Below, piece after piece: positions 7,780 to 16,329 of a DNA stretch of 64,000 nt (position 1 is its first letter; each line of letters starts with the position of its first letter). The DNA lies in assembly GCF_000282515.1 (NCBI RefSeq), contig NZ_AKJD01000064.1, forward strand, positions 1 through 64,000, given 5' to 3'. The DNA is from Pseudomonas sp. GM80 (GTDB taxonomy: Bacteria > Pseudomonadota > Gammaproteobacteria > Pseudomonadales > Pseudomonadaceae). The position numbers and the translations under genes are program-made. Under the pieces are notes generated by a model that saw only the letters and a list, made by a program, of their open reading frames with translations, did not search any database and was not told the DNA's origin.

Positions 7780-10711
7780 ACAAGCAGCAGGATTGATCCG
7801 TCGCCCGGCCTTGACCGGTCACCAGCACATTGAAGGGCTGTGGTTTTCTGCTGAACGCTTTGCGCCGGACGAGCGCGCACAGTTGATCCTCGAACACTGG
7901 CAGACCGGCGCCAGTGCCTATCGTTTTGCAGACGGAGACCTATTGCGTCTACGTCAGCCCATGGCGGTGCACTGCGAAGCCTTGCGCGGCTGGCCGTTGA
8001 TTCGTCAGGGGCACACGCTGAGTTCAGCGTTGTTCGACCCGCGGGAAATACGCGACCTGCCGAGCGCCGATCTGTGGCTGGTACGCGGCAGCCAGGTCAG
8101 TGCCTTGCATCTGCGCGATGCCGTGGCGTTGGCGCCAGAGGAGTGGCTGGATGTCAGTCACCTCACGTTGCTCGACACCTATGACTGTCGCCAGGCGCTG
8201 CCGCCACCGGTGCTCGAACCGATGGAGGTCACCACCGATGTGCGCGAGATACTCGGCAAAAACCTGAAACCGGTCAGCCCCGAGCAGCAAAAGACGTTGC
8301 AGGCACTGCTGGCGCGTCAGCAGCAGGCGTCGACGGCCTCGCCCGATGCTGGGATGTCACCCGCGAGCGCTGGCTGGACGCCGCCGGATACCAGGCCCTT
8401 GCCGTGGTTGAAGCTCAGTGTGATGTTGGTGTTGCTGGTGGCCGTGTTCTGGATGGTTACGCAGGGCCAGCACAGCGCTGTGAATGCTTTGACACCTGCG
8501 CGAGAGACGCCGCTGTCCGTGCAAATCAGTGGCGTGGTGCTTGGCACGCTGATCGGCGGGGTGGCGTTGACCCTGTTGCTGATGGGCCTGCGGCATCTGT
8601 TGCGGCGCGTGGCGTCACTCCCGCTGCAAAGCGTGCCGAGCCGATCGCCCGCAGGCGTCGAGACGCGTGCTCGAGCGCCCGCAGGCATCGCAGCGCGTGC
8701 TCAACCGGGGAAACACACACCAGCGTTGTGGCGGCGCTGGGTGACGCGCATGACTCAACATTCACGTCTGTCTGCGCTTTACGGCAGACGCCAGGCCGCG
8801 TACATGCAGCGCATGTTCGAGATGTTCGAGAACGGTGATCTGGAAGAAGCGCTGCGCCATGCGATTCCGTTGCGTGGTGGGCCGCACAGCGGTGAGCAGT
8901 CGTTCGGCACGCCACAGCGACGCCAGGATCTGTCGATCAGCCAACACCAGGGCCTGGCGCGCTCAATGGTCTTCGAACAGGACATCGAGGCGCACCTGCG
9001 GCAGATCTACCGGCAGACCTTCGAACGGCTGGAACGTGCAGGCCGCATCGAAGAGGCGGTGTTTGTCCTCGCCGAATTGCTCAAGGCGCAGCAGGAAGCG
9101 CTCGACTGCCTGGAAAAACACGGGCGCCAGCAACAGGCCGCTGACCTCGCTCTGGCCTGGGACATGCCCGCCGCGACCATCGTGCGGTTGCTGTGCCTGG
9201 CCGGGAACTGGCAGCGCGCCTTGCTGGTAGCGCGGCGCGACGACGCGTTTGCCGACACCGTGACGATGCTCCAGGATAAATGGCCGCAGCACGCCGCGCG
9301 TCTGCGCCTGGAGTGGGCCGAATCATTGGCGCGCAAGGGCCTCTGGCTGCAAGCCGTCGAGGCCGTCTGGCCGCTGACGGCCGAGCGCGGGCAGGCGACA
9401 CAATGGCTGTTGAATGCTGAAAAAGCCGGCGGCAGCCTCGCCGTTGGAGCGCTGGTCAAGCGCGCGATTCTGCTACCCGACACCTTGCTGGCGTATGCCG
9501 ATCAGATCGAACAATTGCGCGATGACCCGCAACGCTTCGCCGAGCGTGCGACGCTGGCCGACAGTCTGTTGCAGCACAAGGCGCACGCCAGCGAGCTGGC
9601 CTGGTTGGCGAGCGCTACTGTCCACGCGATCATCGCCGATCAGGTGGGCGGTCAGGGGCGTTTGTCTCTGCAGCAGTTGCAGGCACTGGTCAGTATGAGC
9701 AAGGACAAACTCTTGCAGGCCGACCTGCCGCAGCAACTGCCCGCGCGACCTGCGCCCTACACACAGGTCACCGGCAGCGAACCCCTGCAATGGACTGCGC
9801 CGGCCATGGGCAGCCGGATGATCCGGGATGCTGTGCCGCTCGATGATCAGCGCTACTTGCTGGCATTGGGCGAGGCCGGCGCAGTGGTGGTCGACGCGCA
9901 TGGCAACACGCTCTACCAATTCGCGATGCCTGCGCAATACATCGTTCTGGCCCATGGGCGGCAGGTGGCATTGCTGGTCGCCCGGCGCAATGAAGTGTGG
10001 CGTATCAGCAAAGTGGACCTGGTCACGCGCATCGCAACGGATCTCGGCGTGCAGATGTTCAATGTGTTCAGCCGCACATTCAACGGTTCGAACTGGACCA
10101 TCGGCCGTGGGCGACAACTGCGTGTGGTGGATGTCGATCGTGGATTCGAAACCCTGTGGCACGTGAGCGATTTGCCCGGCGAGGTCATTGGCATGAAGGA
10201 TGACACGTACAACGAATCTTTATGGCTGAGTGATGCGCAAGCGGGCCTGGAGTTATGGCATTACCGCTTGCCTGAGCGGCGACTGATGAAGCGAATGCCG
10301 GTGCCTGCGGTGGGGTTTGACCAGCAGTACCTGCTCAGCGCTGATGGGCGATTGGAGTTCATGCGTGTGGATCGTGAAAACGACGAGGTTTCGATTCTGC
10401 TGTTCGGTGGTGGGACTGATTGCAACAACTACAGCCTGCCCGATTGTGACTTCGAGCAAGACCATGAGGAGTTGGTGGAAGTGCATTTGCAGGAGCACTG
10501 CCGGCTGATCGGTTATCTGGTCAACGACCACGACATGCGCTGGCACTTTATCGCCAGGACCAGCAACCGCCTCGTTGCGACACTGCAATGGCCTCGACAC
10601 GGTGTGCGGGTACGTTGTGTCGGTAGCGATTTTCTGCTGTTTGATGATCAGGGGCGCTTGAGCCATTTCAATATGGACAATGTCACGCAACACAACCTTT
10701 CGCTGAACTGA
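7772..10711 (+). CDS. Large membrane-anchored beta-propeller protein (bpX6-like)
   Basis: 979 residues from ATG 7772, chosen because AGGGACGG lies seven bases upstream and the start overlaps the previous stop by eight bases; an ATG at 7742 has a poorer site. Residues 1-170 form an N-terminal domain (GLWFSAERFAPDERAQLIL, WLVRGSQVSALHLRDA) that resembles bpX6. Two membrane helices lie near 213-230 and 251-273. A helical repeat region follows (about 340-640, with blocks such as AGRIEEAVFVLAELLKAQQ), then a beta-propeller to the end. It would tether the ternary complex to the inner membrane and may be the sensor or effector. The domain number is tentative. Confidence 0.82.
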   Translation: MLEQAAGLIRRPALTGHQHIEGLWFSAERFAPDERAQLILEHWQTGASAYRFADGDLLRLRQPMAVHCEALRGWPLIRQGHTLSSALFDPREIRDLPSADLWLVRGSQVSALHLRDAVALAPEEWLDVSHLTLLDTYDCRQALPPPVLEPMEVTTDVREILGKNLKPVSPEQQKTLQALLARQQQASTASPDAGMSPASAGWTPPDTRPLPWLKLSVMLVLLVAVFWMVTQGQHSAVNALTPARETPLSVQISGVVLGTLIGGVALTLLLMGLRHLLRRVASLPLQSVPSRSPAGVETRARAPAGIAARAQPGKHTPALWRRWVTRMTQHSRLSALYGRRQAAYMQRMFEMFENGDLEEALRHAIPLRGGPHSGEQSFGTPQRRQDLSISQHQGLARSMVFEQDIEAHLRQIYRQTFERLERAGRIEEAVFVLAELLKAQQEALDCLEKHGRQQQAADLALAWDMPAATIVRLLCLAGNWQRALLVARRDDAFADTVTMLQDKWPQHAARLRLEWAESLARKGLWLQAVEAVWPLTAERGQATQWLLNAEKAGGSLAVGALVKRAILLPDTLLAYADQIEQLRDDPQRFAERATLADSLLQHKAHASELAWLASATVHAIIADQVGGQGRLSLQQLQALVSMSKDKLLQADLPQQLPARPAPYTQVTGSEPLQWTAPAMGSRMIRDAVPLDDQRYLLALGEAGAVVVDAHGNTLYQFAMPAQYIVLAHGRQVALLVARRNEVWRISKVDLVTRIATDLGVQMFNVFSRTFNGSNWTIGRGRQLRVVDVDRGFETLWHVSDLPGEVIGMKDDTYNESLWLSDAQAGLELWHYRLPERRLMKRMPVPAVGFDQQYLLSADGRLEFMRVDRENDEVSILLFGGGTDCNNYSLPDCDFEQDHEELVEVHLQEHCRLIGYLVNDHDMRWHFIARTSNRLVATLQWPRHGVRVRCVGSDFLLFDDQGRLSHFNMDNVTQHNLSLN

Positions 10712-10725
10712 GTGGGTGAGCCGGC

Positions 10726-11493
10726 CTAAGCCTTGACCCAGCGCTGGCGGCTCCACGCACTCAACCAGTCCACCACGAACACCAGCACCAGCATGGCCAG
10801 AATCACCGTGCTGGCTTGCGCCTCCTGAAACAGGCTCAGGCTCACGTAGAGCATTTGTCCCAGTCCACCGGCGCCGACAAAACCGAGCACGCTGGCCATG
10901 CGGATGTTGTTTTCCCAGCGGTACAAAATGTAGGCGAGCAATTGCGGCGCGAGATTCGGCAGGGTGCCGTAGCAGAAAGCCAGAATCGGATTGCCGCCCT
11001 GCAAGCGAATGGCTTCAGCCGGTTGCGGCGGGGTGTTTTCCAGTGCTTCGGCGAACAACCGGCCAAGTACCCCGGTGGTGTGCAGGGCGAGGGCGAGGGT
11101 GCCAGCGTTGGGGCCGAGGCCGGCCGCGAGCACCATCAGCGCCGCCCAGACCAGTTCCGGAATCGCCCGCAGGCCATTGAGCAACAGACGCGAAGCGCTT
11201 TGCAGCGGCCAGCCAAAACGCCCGGCGGCCGGAAGCGCAAGGACGATGCCGAACACCGCCGCGAGCAGTGTGCCGAGGGCGGACATGGCCAGGGTTTCCA
11301 TCGAACCGTGCAGGATCGCTTTGAGGTAATCCGCGCTCAAGTCCGGGCTGAGAAAGCGCTGCACATACGCGCCCATCTGCTTGAGGCTGGTGGCGCTGCC
11401 GAGCTCACCGAGGTCCAGCCCCAGATAGGTGAACGAAGCGATGACCGCCGCACCGATCGCGGCGATCAGCAGCAAGTTGATCAGACGATTCAT
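10726..11493 (-). CDS. Phosphonate/selenate-class ABC permease (PhnE-like), second copy
   Basis: A 255-residue inner-membrane permease with about six hydrophobic segments. The cytoplasmic loop motif is EALENTPPQPAEAIRLQGGN (EAA loop that contacts the ATPase), followed by the VGAGGLGQMLY segment typical of PhnE proteins. Its ATG overlaps the stop of the preceding permease gene (ATGA), with GGAGG upstream, so it is the last gene of the four-gene phnD-phnC-phnE-phnE operon. Two permease genes make a heterodimeric channel likely. The substrate is not fixed by the permease. Confidence 0.88.
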   Translation of the reverse strand: MNRLINLLLIAAIGAAVIASFTYLGLDLGELGSATSLKQMGAYVQRFLSPDLSADYLKAILHGSMETLAMSALGTLLAAVFGIVLALPAAGRFGWPLQSASRLLLNGLRAIPELVWAALMVLAAGLGPNAGTLALALHTTGVLGRLFAEALENTPPQPAEAIRLQGGNPILAFCYGTLPNLAPQLLAYILYRWENNIRMASVLGFVGAGGLGQMLYVSLSLFQEAQASTVILAMLVLVFVVDWLSAWSRQRWVKA

Positions 11494-12314
11494 GTCAGCC
11501 TCCAGCGCAACAAACGGCTGAGCTGATCAGCGCCTAATACCAGAATCAGGAACGACAGCAGGATACTGGCGACTTCACCGCCGGCGAACATGCGGATCGA
11601 CAGGTCGATCTGCTGCCCCAATCCCCCTGCGCCGACAAAGCCCATCACCACCGAAGCGCGGATCGCACATTCCCAGCGATAAACCGTGTACGACAGCAAT
11701 TCCGCCGCGACATTGGGCAACGTGCCGTAAGCAAACGCCGCCAGCCGACCGCTGCCAGCCTGCAACAACGCGTGGGCCGGACGTTGGTCGGTGGATTCGA
11801 AAATCTCCGCGTAGACCTTGCCGAGCATGCCGCTGTAAGTGATGGCAATGGCCAGCACACCGGCCGCCGGTCCCAGCCCTACGGCGCGCACAAACAACAG
11901 CGCCCAGACGATTTCCGGCACGCTGCGCAAAAAGATCAGCAAGCCGCGAACCGGCCAGCGCAACAAGCGCCCCAACCGACTGGGCACGCCACCTCTTGAC
12001 GCGGCGGACAGCGACAGCGCGCGACTGGCAAGCAGACCCGCCGGTATCGCCAGCAACAGCGCCAATGCCATGCCAGCGGTGGCGATGGCCAGGGTTTGCA
12101 AAGTGGCTTTGAGCAGTATCTGCAGAAACGCTTCGTCGTGCGCCGGTGGCCAGAATTGCGCAACAAAACGGCCCATTTCATTTTGGCTGTCCGGCAGCAG
12201 GACGCCGAGGTTCAACTCGCTGAGCTGAATGCCCGGCCACAGCAAGGCAATCGCCAGCAACGTGAGGATCAGTCTTGGCCACGCGGCCGGGTCCCGTGAA
12301 TCGGCTTTCAGCAT
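11490..12314 (-). CDS. Phosphonate/selenate-class ABC permease (PhnE-like), first copy
   Basis: A 274-residue inner-membrane permease. The EAA loop reads EIFESTDQRPAHALLQAGSG, and the C-terminal VGAGGLGQQIDLS block is shared with the other permease, showing that the two are paralogues. About 75 N-terminal residues precede the core and include a first membrane helix and a periplasmic loop. The start overlaps the end of the ATPase gene by seven bases. Together with the neighbouring permease, ATPase and binding protein it forms a PhnDCEE-type importer. Confidence 0.88.
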   Translation of the reverse strand: MLKADSRDPAAWPRLILTLLAIALLWPGIQLSELNLGVLLPDSQNEMGRFVAQFWPPAHDEAFLQILLKATLQTLAIATAGMALALLLAIPAGLLASRALSLSAASRGGVPSRLGRLLRWPVRGLLIFLRSVPEIVWALLFVRAVGLGPAAGVLAIAITYSGMLGKVYAEIFESTDQRPAHALLQAGSGRLAAFAYGTLPNVAAELLSYTVYRWECAIRASVVMGFVGAGGLGQQIDLSIRMFAGGEVASILLSFLILVLGADQLSRLLRWRLT

Positions 12315-13105
12315 CGGGGAATCTGCACAGTCAAAGGCGTAGGTGCTGCGGTCGGCGATTGCAGTTTTTCGTTGGCGTACAGCGCATCGAGCATCTCATG
12401 GCTGACTTGCGCGGAATGGCTGTCGAAGAGGATCTGCCCATCGCGCAGGCCGATGATGCGCGGGAAGTGCGACAACGCCAGGTCCACCGCGTGCAAGCTC
12501 GCCACCAGTGTGACGTTGTGCTCACGGGCGTGGCGCGAAAGGATCGACAGCGTGTGCCCGGCCATCACCGGGTCCATCGCCGACACCGGCTCGTCCGCCA
12601 GCAGAACTTCCGGCGCCTGATACAACACCCGCGCAATGCCCACGCGTTGCAGCTGGCCGCCCGACAGTTGCTGGCAATGGGCGAACAATTTGTCGCCCAG
12701 ATCCAGTCGCGCCAACGCCGCGCGCGCACCTGCCACATCCAATGGATGCAACAGGTTCAACAGGCTTTTACCCAGACTCCACTGACCGAGCTTGCCGGCC
12801 AGCACCGCCGTGACCACGCGCTGACGTGGCGGCAGCGGCGGCGCCTGATGCACCAGACCGATGCGCGCACGCAGGCGTTGGCGTAGGCGGGCGGACAAGT
12901 ACCAGGCGCGTTCGCCGAGCACTTCGATTTCGCCGCTGCTGGGCCGCAATGCGGTGGCCAGCAGGTTGAGCAGACTCGATTTGCCAGCCCCGGACGGGCC
13001 GATGATGGCGACCTGTTCGCCGGCGCCAATCTGTACGTCGACACCGCGCAGGGCATCGACGCCATTGGCGTGGCGCAGGCTGCCCTGTTTGAGGCTCAGG
13101 GTCAT
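12308..13105 (-). CDS. ABC importer ATPase (PhnC-like)
   Basis: A 265-residue cytoplasmic ATPase. Walker A is GPSGAGKS (36-43), the ABC signature is LSGGQ (147-151) and Walker B is LLADEP (168-173), followed by SAMDP and a switch histidine in SLHAVDLAL. Length fits PhnC (about 260). It powers import through the two PhnE-like permeases. The start overlaps the stop of the binding protein gene (ATGA), so it is translationally coupled. Confidence 0.9.
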   Translation of the reverse strand: MTLSLKQGSLRHANGVDALRGVDVQIGAGEQVAIIGPSGAGKSSLLNLLATALRPSSGEIEVLGERAWYLSARLRQRLRARIGLVHQAPPLPPRQRVVTAVLAGKLGQWSLGKSLLNLLHPLDVAGARAALARLDLGDKLFAHCQQLSGGQLQRVGIARVLYQAPEVLLADEPVSAMDPVMAGHTLSILSRHAREHNVTLVASLHAVDLALSHFPRIIGLRDGQILFDSHSAQVSHEMLDALYANEKLQSPTAAPTPLTVQIPRC

Positions 13106-13965
13106 TTCAGCAGTTCGGCGGCGCGGGCGGCTTCCTCGATGCCCTTGTAGTTTTCAGGCTTGGTGTCGATGAAACGGCTGGCGGCCTGCAAGTCCAGAAT
13201 CTTCTTCTGCTCAGGGTTGGCCGGGTCCAGGTCAAGGAAGGCTTTTTTGATCTTCGCTGCGAGCGCCGGATCAAGGGTGCCACGCACGGTCCAGTTGTAA
13301 TCGAAGTAGGTCGGCGTGGTGGCGAAGACTTTCACCTTGTTGGTGTCGACCTTGCCGGCATCCACCAGTTTCTGCCAGACGCTGGCGTTGAGTACGCCGG
13401 CGTCGACCTTGCCGGCCTGCACCCAGGCCACGGTCGCATCGTGCGCGCCGGAGTAGGCGACGCGGCTGAAATACGCTTCCGGCTTGATGCCGTCGTTTTT
13501 CAGCATGAAATAACGCGGCATCAGGCTGCCCGAGGTCGACGACACCGAACCGAAGGCGAAGGTCTTGCCTTTCAGGTCAGCGAGGCTTTTCACGTTCGGG
13601 TCGGCGGTGATGAATTTACTGGTGAACTGCGCATCCTGTTCACGCTGCACCAGTGGGATCACCGGGGTGGTGGCATCAGTCTTCAGACGCGCCTGAACAA
13701 AGGTGAAACCGCCCAGCCAGGCCATGTCCAGACGGTCGGTGGCCAGCGCTTCAACCACGGCCGGGTAATCGGCCACGGGCACGAACTGCACCTTCATGCC
13801 CAATTGCTGTTCCAGGTAGGCACCCAGCGGCTCGAACTTGCGCAGCAATTCGGTCGGGGCTTCATCGGGAATCGCGCTGACGCGCAGAACGTCGGCGGCG
13901 TGAGTCACCAGCGCAGAAAAGGACAGGGCCAGGCCGGCGGTCAGTGCCAGGGTTCGTTTGAACAT
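13102..13965 (-). CDS. Periplasmic binding protein of PhnD family, putative selenate or phosphonate type
   Basis: A 287-residue secreted protein; signal peptide about residues 1-23 ending AHA. RVSAIPDEAPTELLRKFEPL and the FAFGSVSSTSGSLMPRYFML block are typical of PhnD-type phosphonate/phosphite binding proteins. The DEAPTELL start resembles the subgroup annotated as putative selenate-binding, an assignment that rests on genome context elsewhere; no selenium gene is seen in this window. It is the first gene of the importer operon. The true ligand (phosphonate, phosphite, selenate or another oxyanion) cannot be decided from the sequence. Confidence 0.85.
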   Translation of the reverse strand: MFKRTLALTAGLALSFSALVTHAADVLRVSAIPDEAPTELLRKFEPLGAYLEQQLGMKVQFVPVADYPAVVEALATDRLDMAWLGGFTFVQARLKTDATTPVIPLVQREQDAQFTSKFITADPNVKSLADLKGKTFAFGSVSSTSGSLMPRYFMLKNDGIKPEAYFSRVAYSGAHDATVAWVQAGKVDAGVLNASVWQKLVDAGKVDTNKVKVFATTPTYFDYNWTVRGTLDPALAAKIKKAFLDLDPANPEQKKILDLQAASRFIDTKPENYKGIEEAARAAELLK

Positions 13966-14093
13966 GGAAATCTCCGTTTCATAGGCATCAAAAGGGGTGA
14001 ACAGCTGAAAAAGGGCGCTACGTGAGGGTAGACGAATCGGCGAGGTTATACGTACTCACACGCGCAAAGGCCAGCGCCATGGGGCTGGCGCCG

Positions 14094-14813
14094 TCAAAAA
14101 CGTTCATCGAGGATCGCCGGCAGGGTGAGTTCTTTGACGTAACTGGCCGACGACAAGCTGAGGATCATGCGCACTGCCTCGACGACATCGTGCACGGGAA
14201 CCAGATGTCCCTCGCCACGCTGCTGTGCCAGGTCTCGCGGGGTGCTGAGCGCGTCTTCGGTGTTCAGATACCCAAGATTGAGGCAAGTCACCGCCAGACG
14301 CTGTTGCCGGTAGCCTTCGCGCAATGAATCAGCGATGCCGCGCAGGGCGAATTTCGAGGCGCCGAAGGCGACTTCCGGGCGACCGCTTTGCGGCAACCCA
14401 GAGGTTGAGCCTGTGAGGATGATTCTAGGTTGAGGGCTTTTCAGCAGAAGCGGGAGCAGGCGTTTGATCAACAGGAGCGTTGAAGTGATGTTGCAACCGA
14501 TGATGGCTTGCAGTTCGTCGTCTGCGGTTTCGAGAAACTCATACGCCGGACCGAAGGCAAACTCCTCCCAGATCCCCAGGTTGTAAATCAGCGTATCCAG
14601 CCCGTCGTCGGCAACAGACTGCGCGATATCGTGCGCGGCTTTGACCGGGTCCATCAGGTTGGCTTCCACCCAGCGCAGCTGACGCCCGGCATCGCTGAGC
14701 AAACCCTCGGGGCGGGTGCGGGAAACACCGATCAACGTGTCTCCCGCGTTGCCCAAGCCTTCAATCAAAGCCCTGCCCAATCCTTTACTGGCACCCACCA
14801 CCAAAATGTTCAT
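14094..14813 (-). CDS. Short-chain dehydrogenase-like protein with altered active site
   Basis: A 239-residue Rossmann protein. The nucleotide-binding GASKGLGRAL (7-16) and the strand motif YNLG (77-80, in place of NNAG) place it in the SDR superfamily. The catalytic YxxxK is replaced by F150-GAS-K154 (TTC codon confirmed in the DNA), so the proton-donor tyrosine is missing. It may be a weak reductase, an isomerase or a regulatory NAD(P)-binding protein. GGGAGAGG precedes the ATG. It stands alone between the importer operon and the RidA-like gene. Confidence 0.82.
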   Translation of the reverse strand: MNILVVGASKGLGRALIEGLGNAGDTLIGVSRTRPEGLLSDAGRQLRWVEANLMDPVKAAHDIAQSVADDGLDTLIYNLGIWEEFAFGPAYEFLETADDELQAIIGCNITSTLLLIKRLLPLLLKSPQPRIILTGSTSGLPQSGRPEVAFGASKFALRGIADSLREGYRQQRLAVTCLNLGYLNTEDALSTPRDLAQQRGEGHLVPVHDVVEAVRMILSLSSASYVKELTLPAILDERF

Positions 14814-14902
14814 CGATCCTCTCCCTGATCTGCTGACTGATGTGGGTGAGCATGCAAACAGACGACCTCTGAAATGGCAAACGAATGGGTGTGTCCGAAT
14901 AT

Positions 14903-15295
14903 TTACGGCAGCCTGGCAATCACCTTGATCTCGAAATCAAAACCATACAGCCAGGTCACGCCAACCGCGGTCACGGTCGGATGCGGCGCATCGCCCCAGA
15001 ACTCCGTCAGCACGACATTCCAGATCGTCTCGAACTTTGACTGCGGATCAACGATGAACACGGTGACATCGACCACGTCGTCGAAGCTGCAACCGGCCTC
15101 ATCAAGGATTGCATTGAGGTTGTGGAAAGCCTGCCGCACCTGATCCTGCAGGTCGGGCTCTGGTGTGCCGTCCTCGGTGCTGCCGACCTGGCCCGAGACA
15201 AACAGAAAACCGTTGGAGCGAATCGCTGGCGAGTAGCGATTGCGCTCATAAAGCGTGCGCCGGGCGGGCGGGAAAACCACATCGCGCTGAGTCAT
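14903..15295 (-). CDS. RidA-family protein lacking the catalytic arginine
   Basis: A 130-residue cytoplasmic protein of the YjgF/YER057c/UK114 fold, with FVSGQVG near residue 32 and DEAGCSFDDVVDVTVFI in the middle. RidA deaminases carry a conserved Arg in the PxR-AVGV strand; here the strand reads HPTVTAVGV. This fits the Rid subgroups that do not hydrolyse enamines/imines. I use the ATG at 15295, preceded at nine bases by GGAG, over an upstream ATG at 15310. It is divergent from a LysR regulator gene, which may control it. Confidence 0.82.
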   Translation of the reverse strand: MTQRDVVFPPARRTLYERNRYSPAIRSNGFLFVSGQVGSTEDGTPEPDLQDQVRQAFHNLNAILDEAGCSFDDVVDVTVFIVDPQSKFETIWNVVLTEFWGDAPHPTVTAVGVTWLYGFDFEIKVIARLP

Positions 15296-15411
15296 GGGGA
15301 GTGTCTCCATCAGTGAGTTGATGAAGCCACTTTAGGTATTTGCAGGCGGGCGATAAACGCGCAAGCTTGGCGTTCACTGTTTGTAAATCCCGAACAATCG
15401 AGGCGCGCACC

Positions 15412-16329
15412 TTGGATCGATTTGACGCAATGCAGGCGTTTGCCCGGGTAGTCGAGGCGGGGAGTTTCACCAAGGCTGCCGAAACCCTGCACATGAGCAA
15501 GACCACCGTCACTCAACTGGTGCAGCAACTGGAGGCGCGGTTGCGGGTGAAGTTGCTCAACCGCACCACGCGCAAGGTCAATGTCACCGCCGATGGCGCC
15601 GCTTATTACGAGCGGGTGATCAAGCTGCTGGCCGACCTTGATGATGCCGAAACCAGCCTGCCCGGCGCGGCGGCATTGCCCAGAGGCCGATTGCGCGTGG
15701 ACGTGCCGAGCCCGTTGGCGCGTTTGATCCTGATCCCCGCGCTGCCCGAGTTTCACGCGCGCTACCCGGATATCCAGATCGACATGGGCGTCAGTGACCG
15801 CATCGTCGACATCATCGATGAAAACGTCGATTGCGTGGTGCGTGGCGGCGAATTACTCGATCAGTCGTTGAGGGCGCGCAAGGTCGCCGATCTGCCGTTG
15901 GGCGTGTTCGCCGCACCGGCTTATCTGGCTCGATCAGGCACGCCAGAGCATCCGCGCGAACTGGAAGATTCCCATCATCGCGTGGTCGGTTTCCTCTGGG
16001 CGCGCACCGGCAAACCGCTACCGTACGCCTTGCACAAGGCCAGCGAAAACCTGCACATCAAGGGCCGCCACGTGTTGGCGGTCGACGACGGCAATGCCTA
16101 TCTCGCGGCGGGGCTGGCCGGCATGGGCGTGCTGTGGTTGCCCAAGTACATGTCCGGCGAGCACGAGGCGCGGGGCGAATTGCTGCCGCTGTTCGCCGAC
16201 TGGCAGCTGGAGCCGATGCCGCTGTACGTCGCGTATCCGCCGAACCGCCATGTCAGCCTCAAGCTGCGCGTGTTCATCGACTGGGTGGTCGAGGTGATGG
16301 CGCTGCATGCGCCGGTTATTGATCGCTGA
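15412..16329 (+). CDS. LysR-family transcriptional regulator
   Basis: 305 residues from a TTG start, giving the usual N-terminus MDRFDAMQAFARVVEAGSF; a TTG at 15340 would add an unlikely tail and an ATG at 15430 would clip the helix. The winged helix (KAAETLHMSKTTVTQLVQQL) is followed by a periplasmic-binding-type effector domain. It is of the group with the LLNRTTRKVNVTADG segment, near DsdC/AaeR-like regulators. It faces the RidA-like gene, a typical LysR target arrangement, and its end overlaps that of the next gene by 14 bases. Confidence 0.85.
   Translation: MDRFDAMQAFARVVEAGSFTKAAETLHMSKTTVTQLVQQLEARLRVKLLNRTTRKVNVTADGAAYYERVIKLLADLDDAETSLPGAAALPRGRLRVDVPSPLARLILIPALPEFHARYPDIQIDMGVSDRIVDIIDENVDCVVRGGELLDQSLRARKVADLPLGVFAAPAYLARSGTPEHPRELEDSHHRVVGFLWARTGKPLPYALHKASENLHIKGRHVLAVDDGNAYLAAGLAGMGVLWLPKYMSGEHEARGELLPLFADWQLEPMPLYVAYPPNRHVSLKLRVFIDWVVEVMALHAPVIDR

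Noticed and set aside
13102..13965. Firm call of a selenate transporter
   Set aside because: The resemblance is only to a context-based family name; the ligand cannot be fixed from sequence.
14066..14093. Terminator after the SDR gene
   Set aside because: A GC hairpin is present but without T-run on the minus strand.
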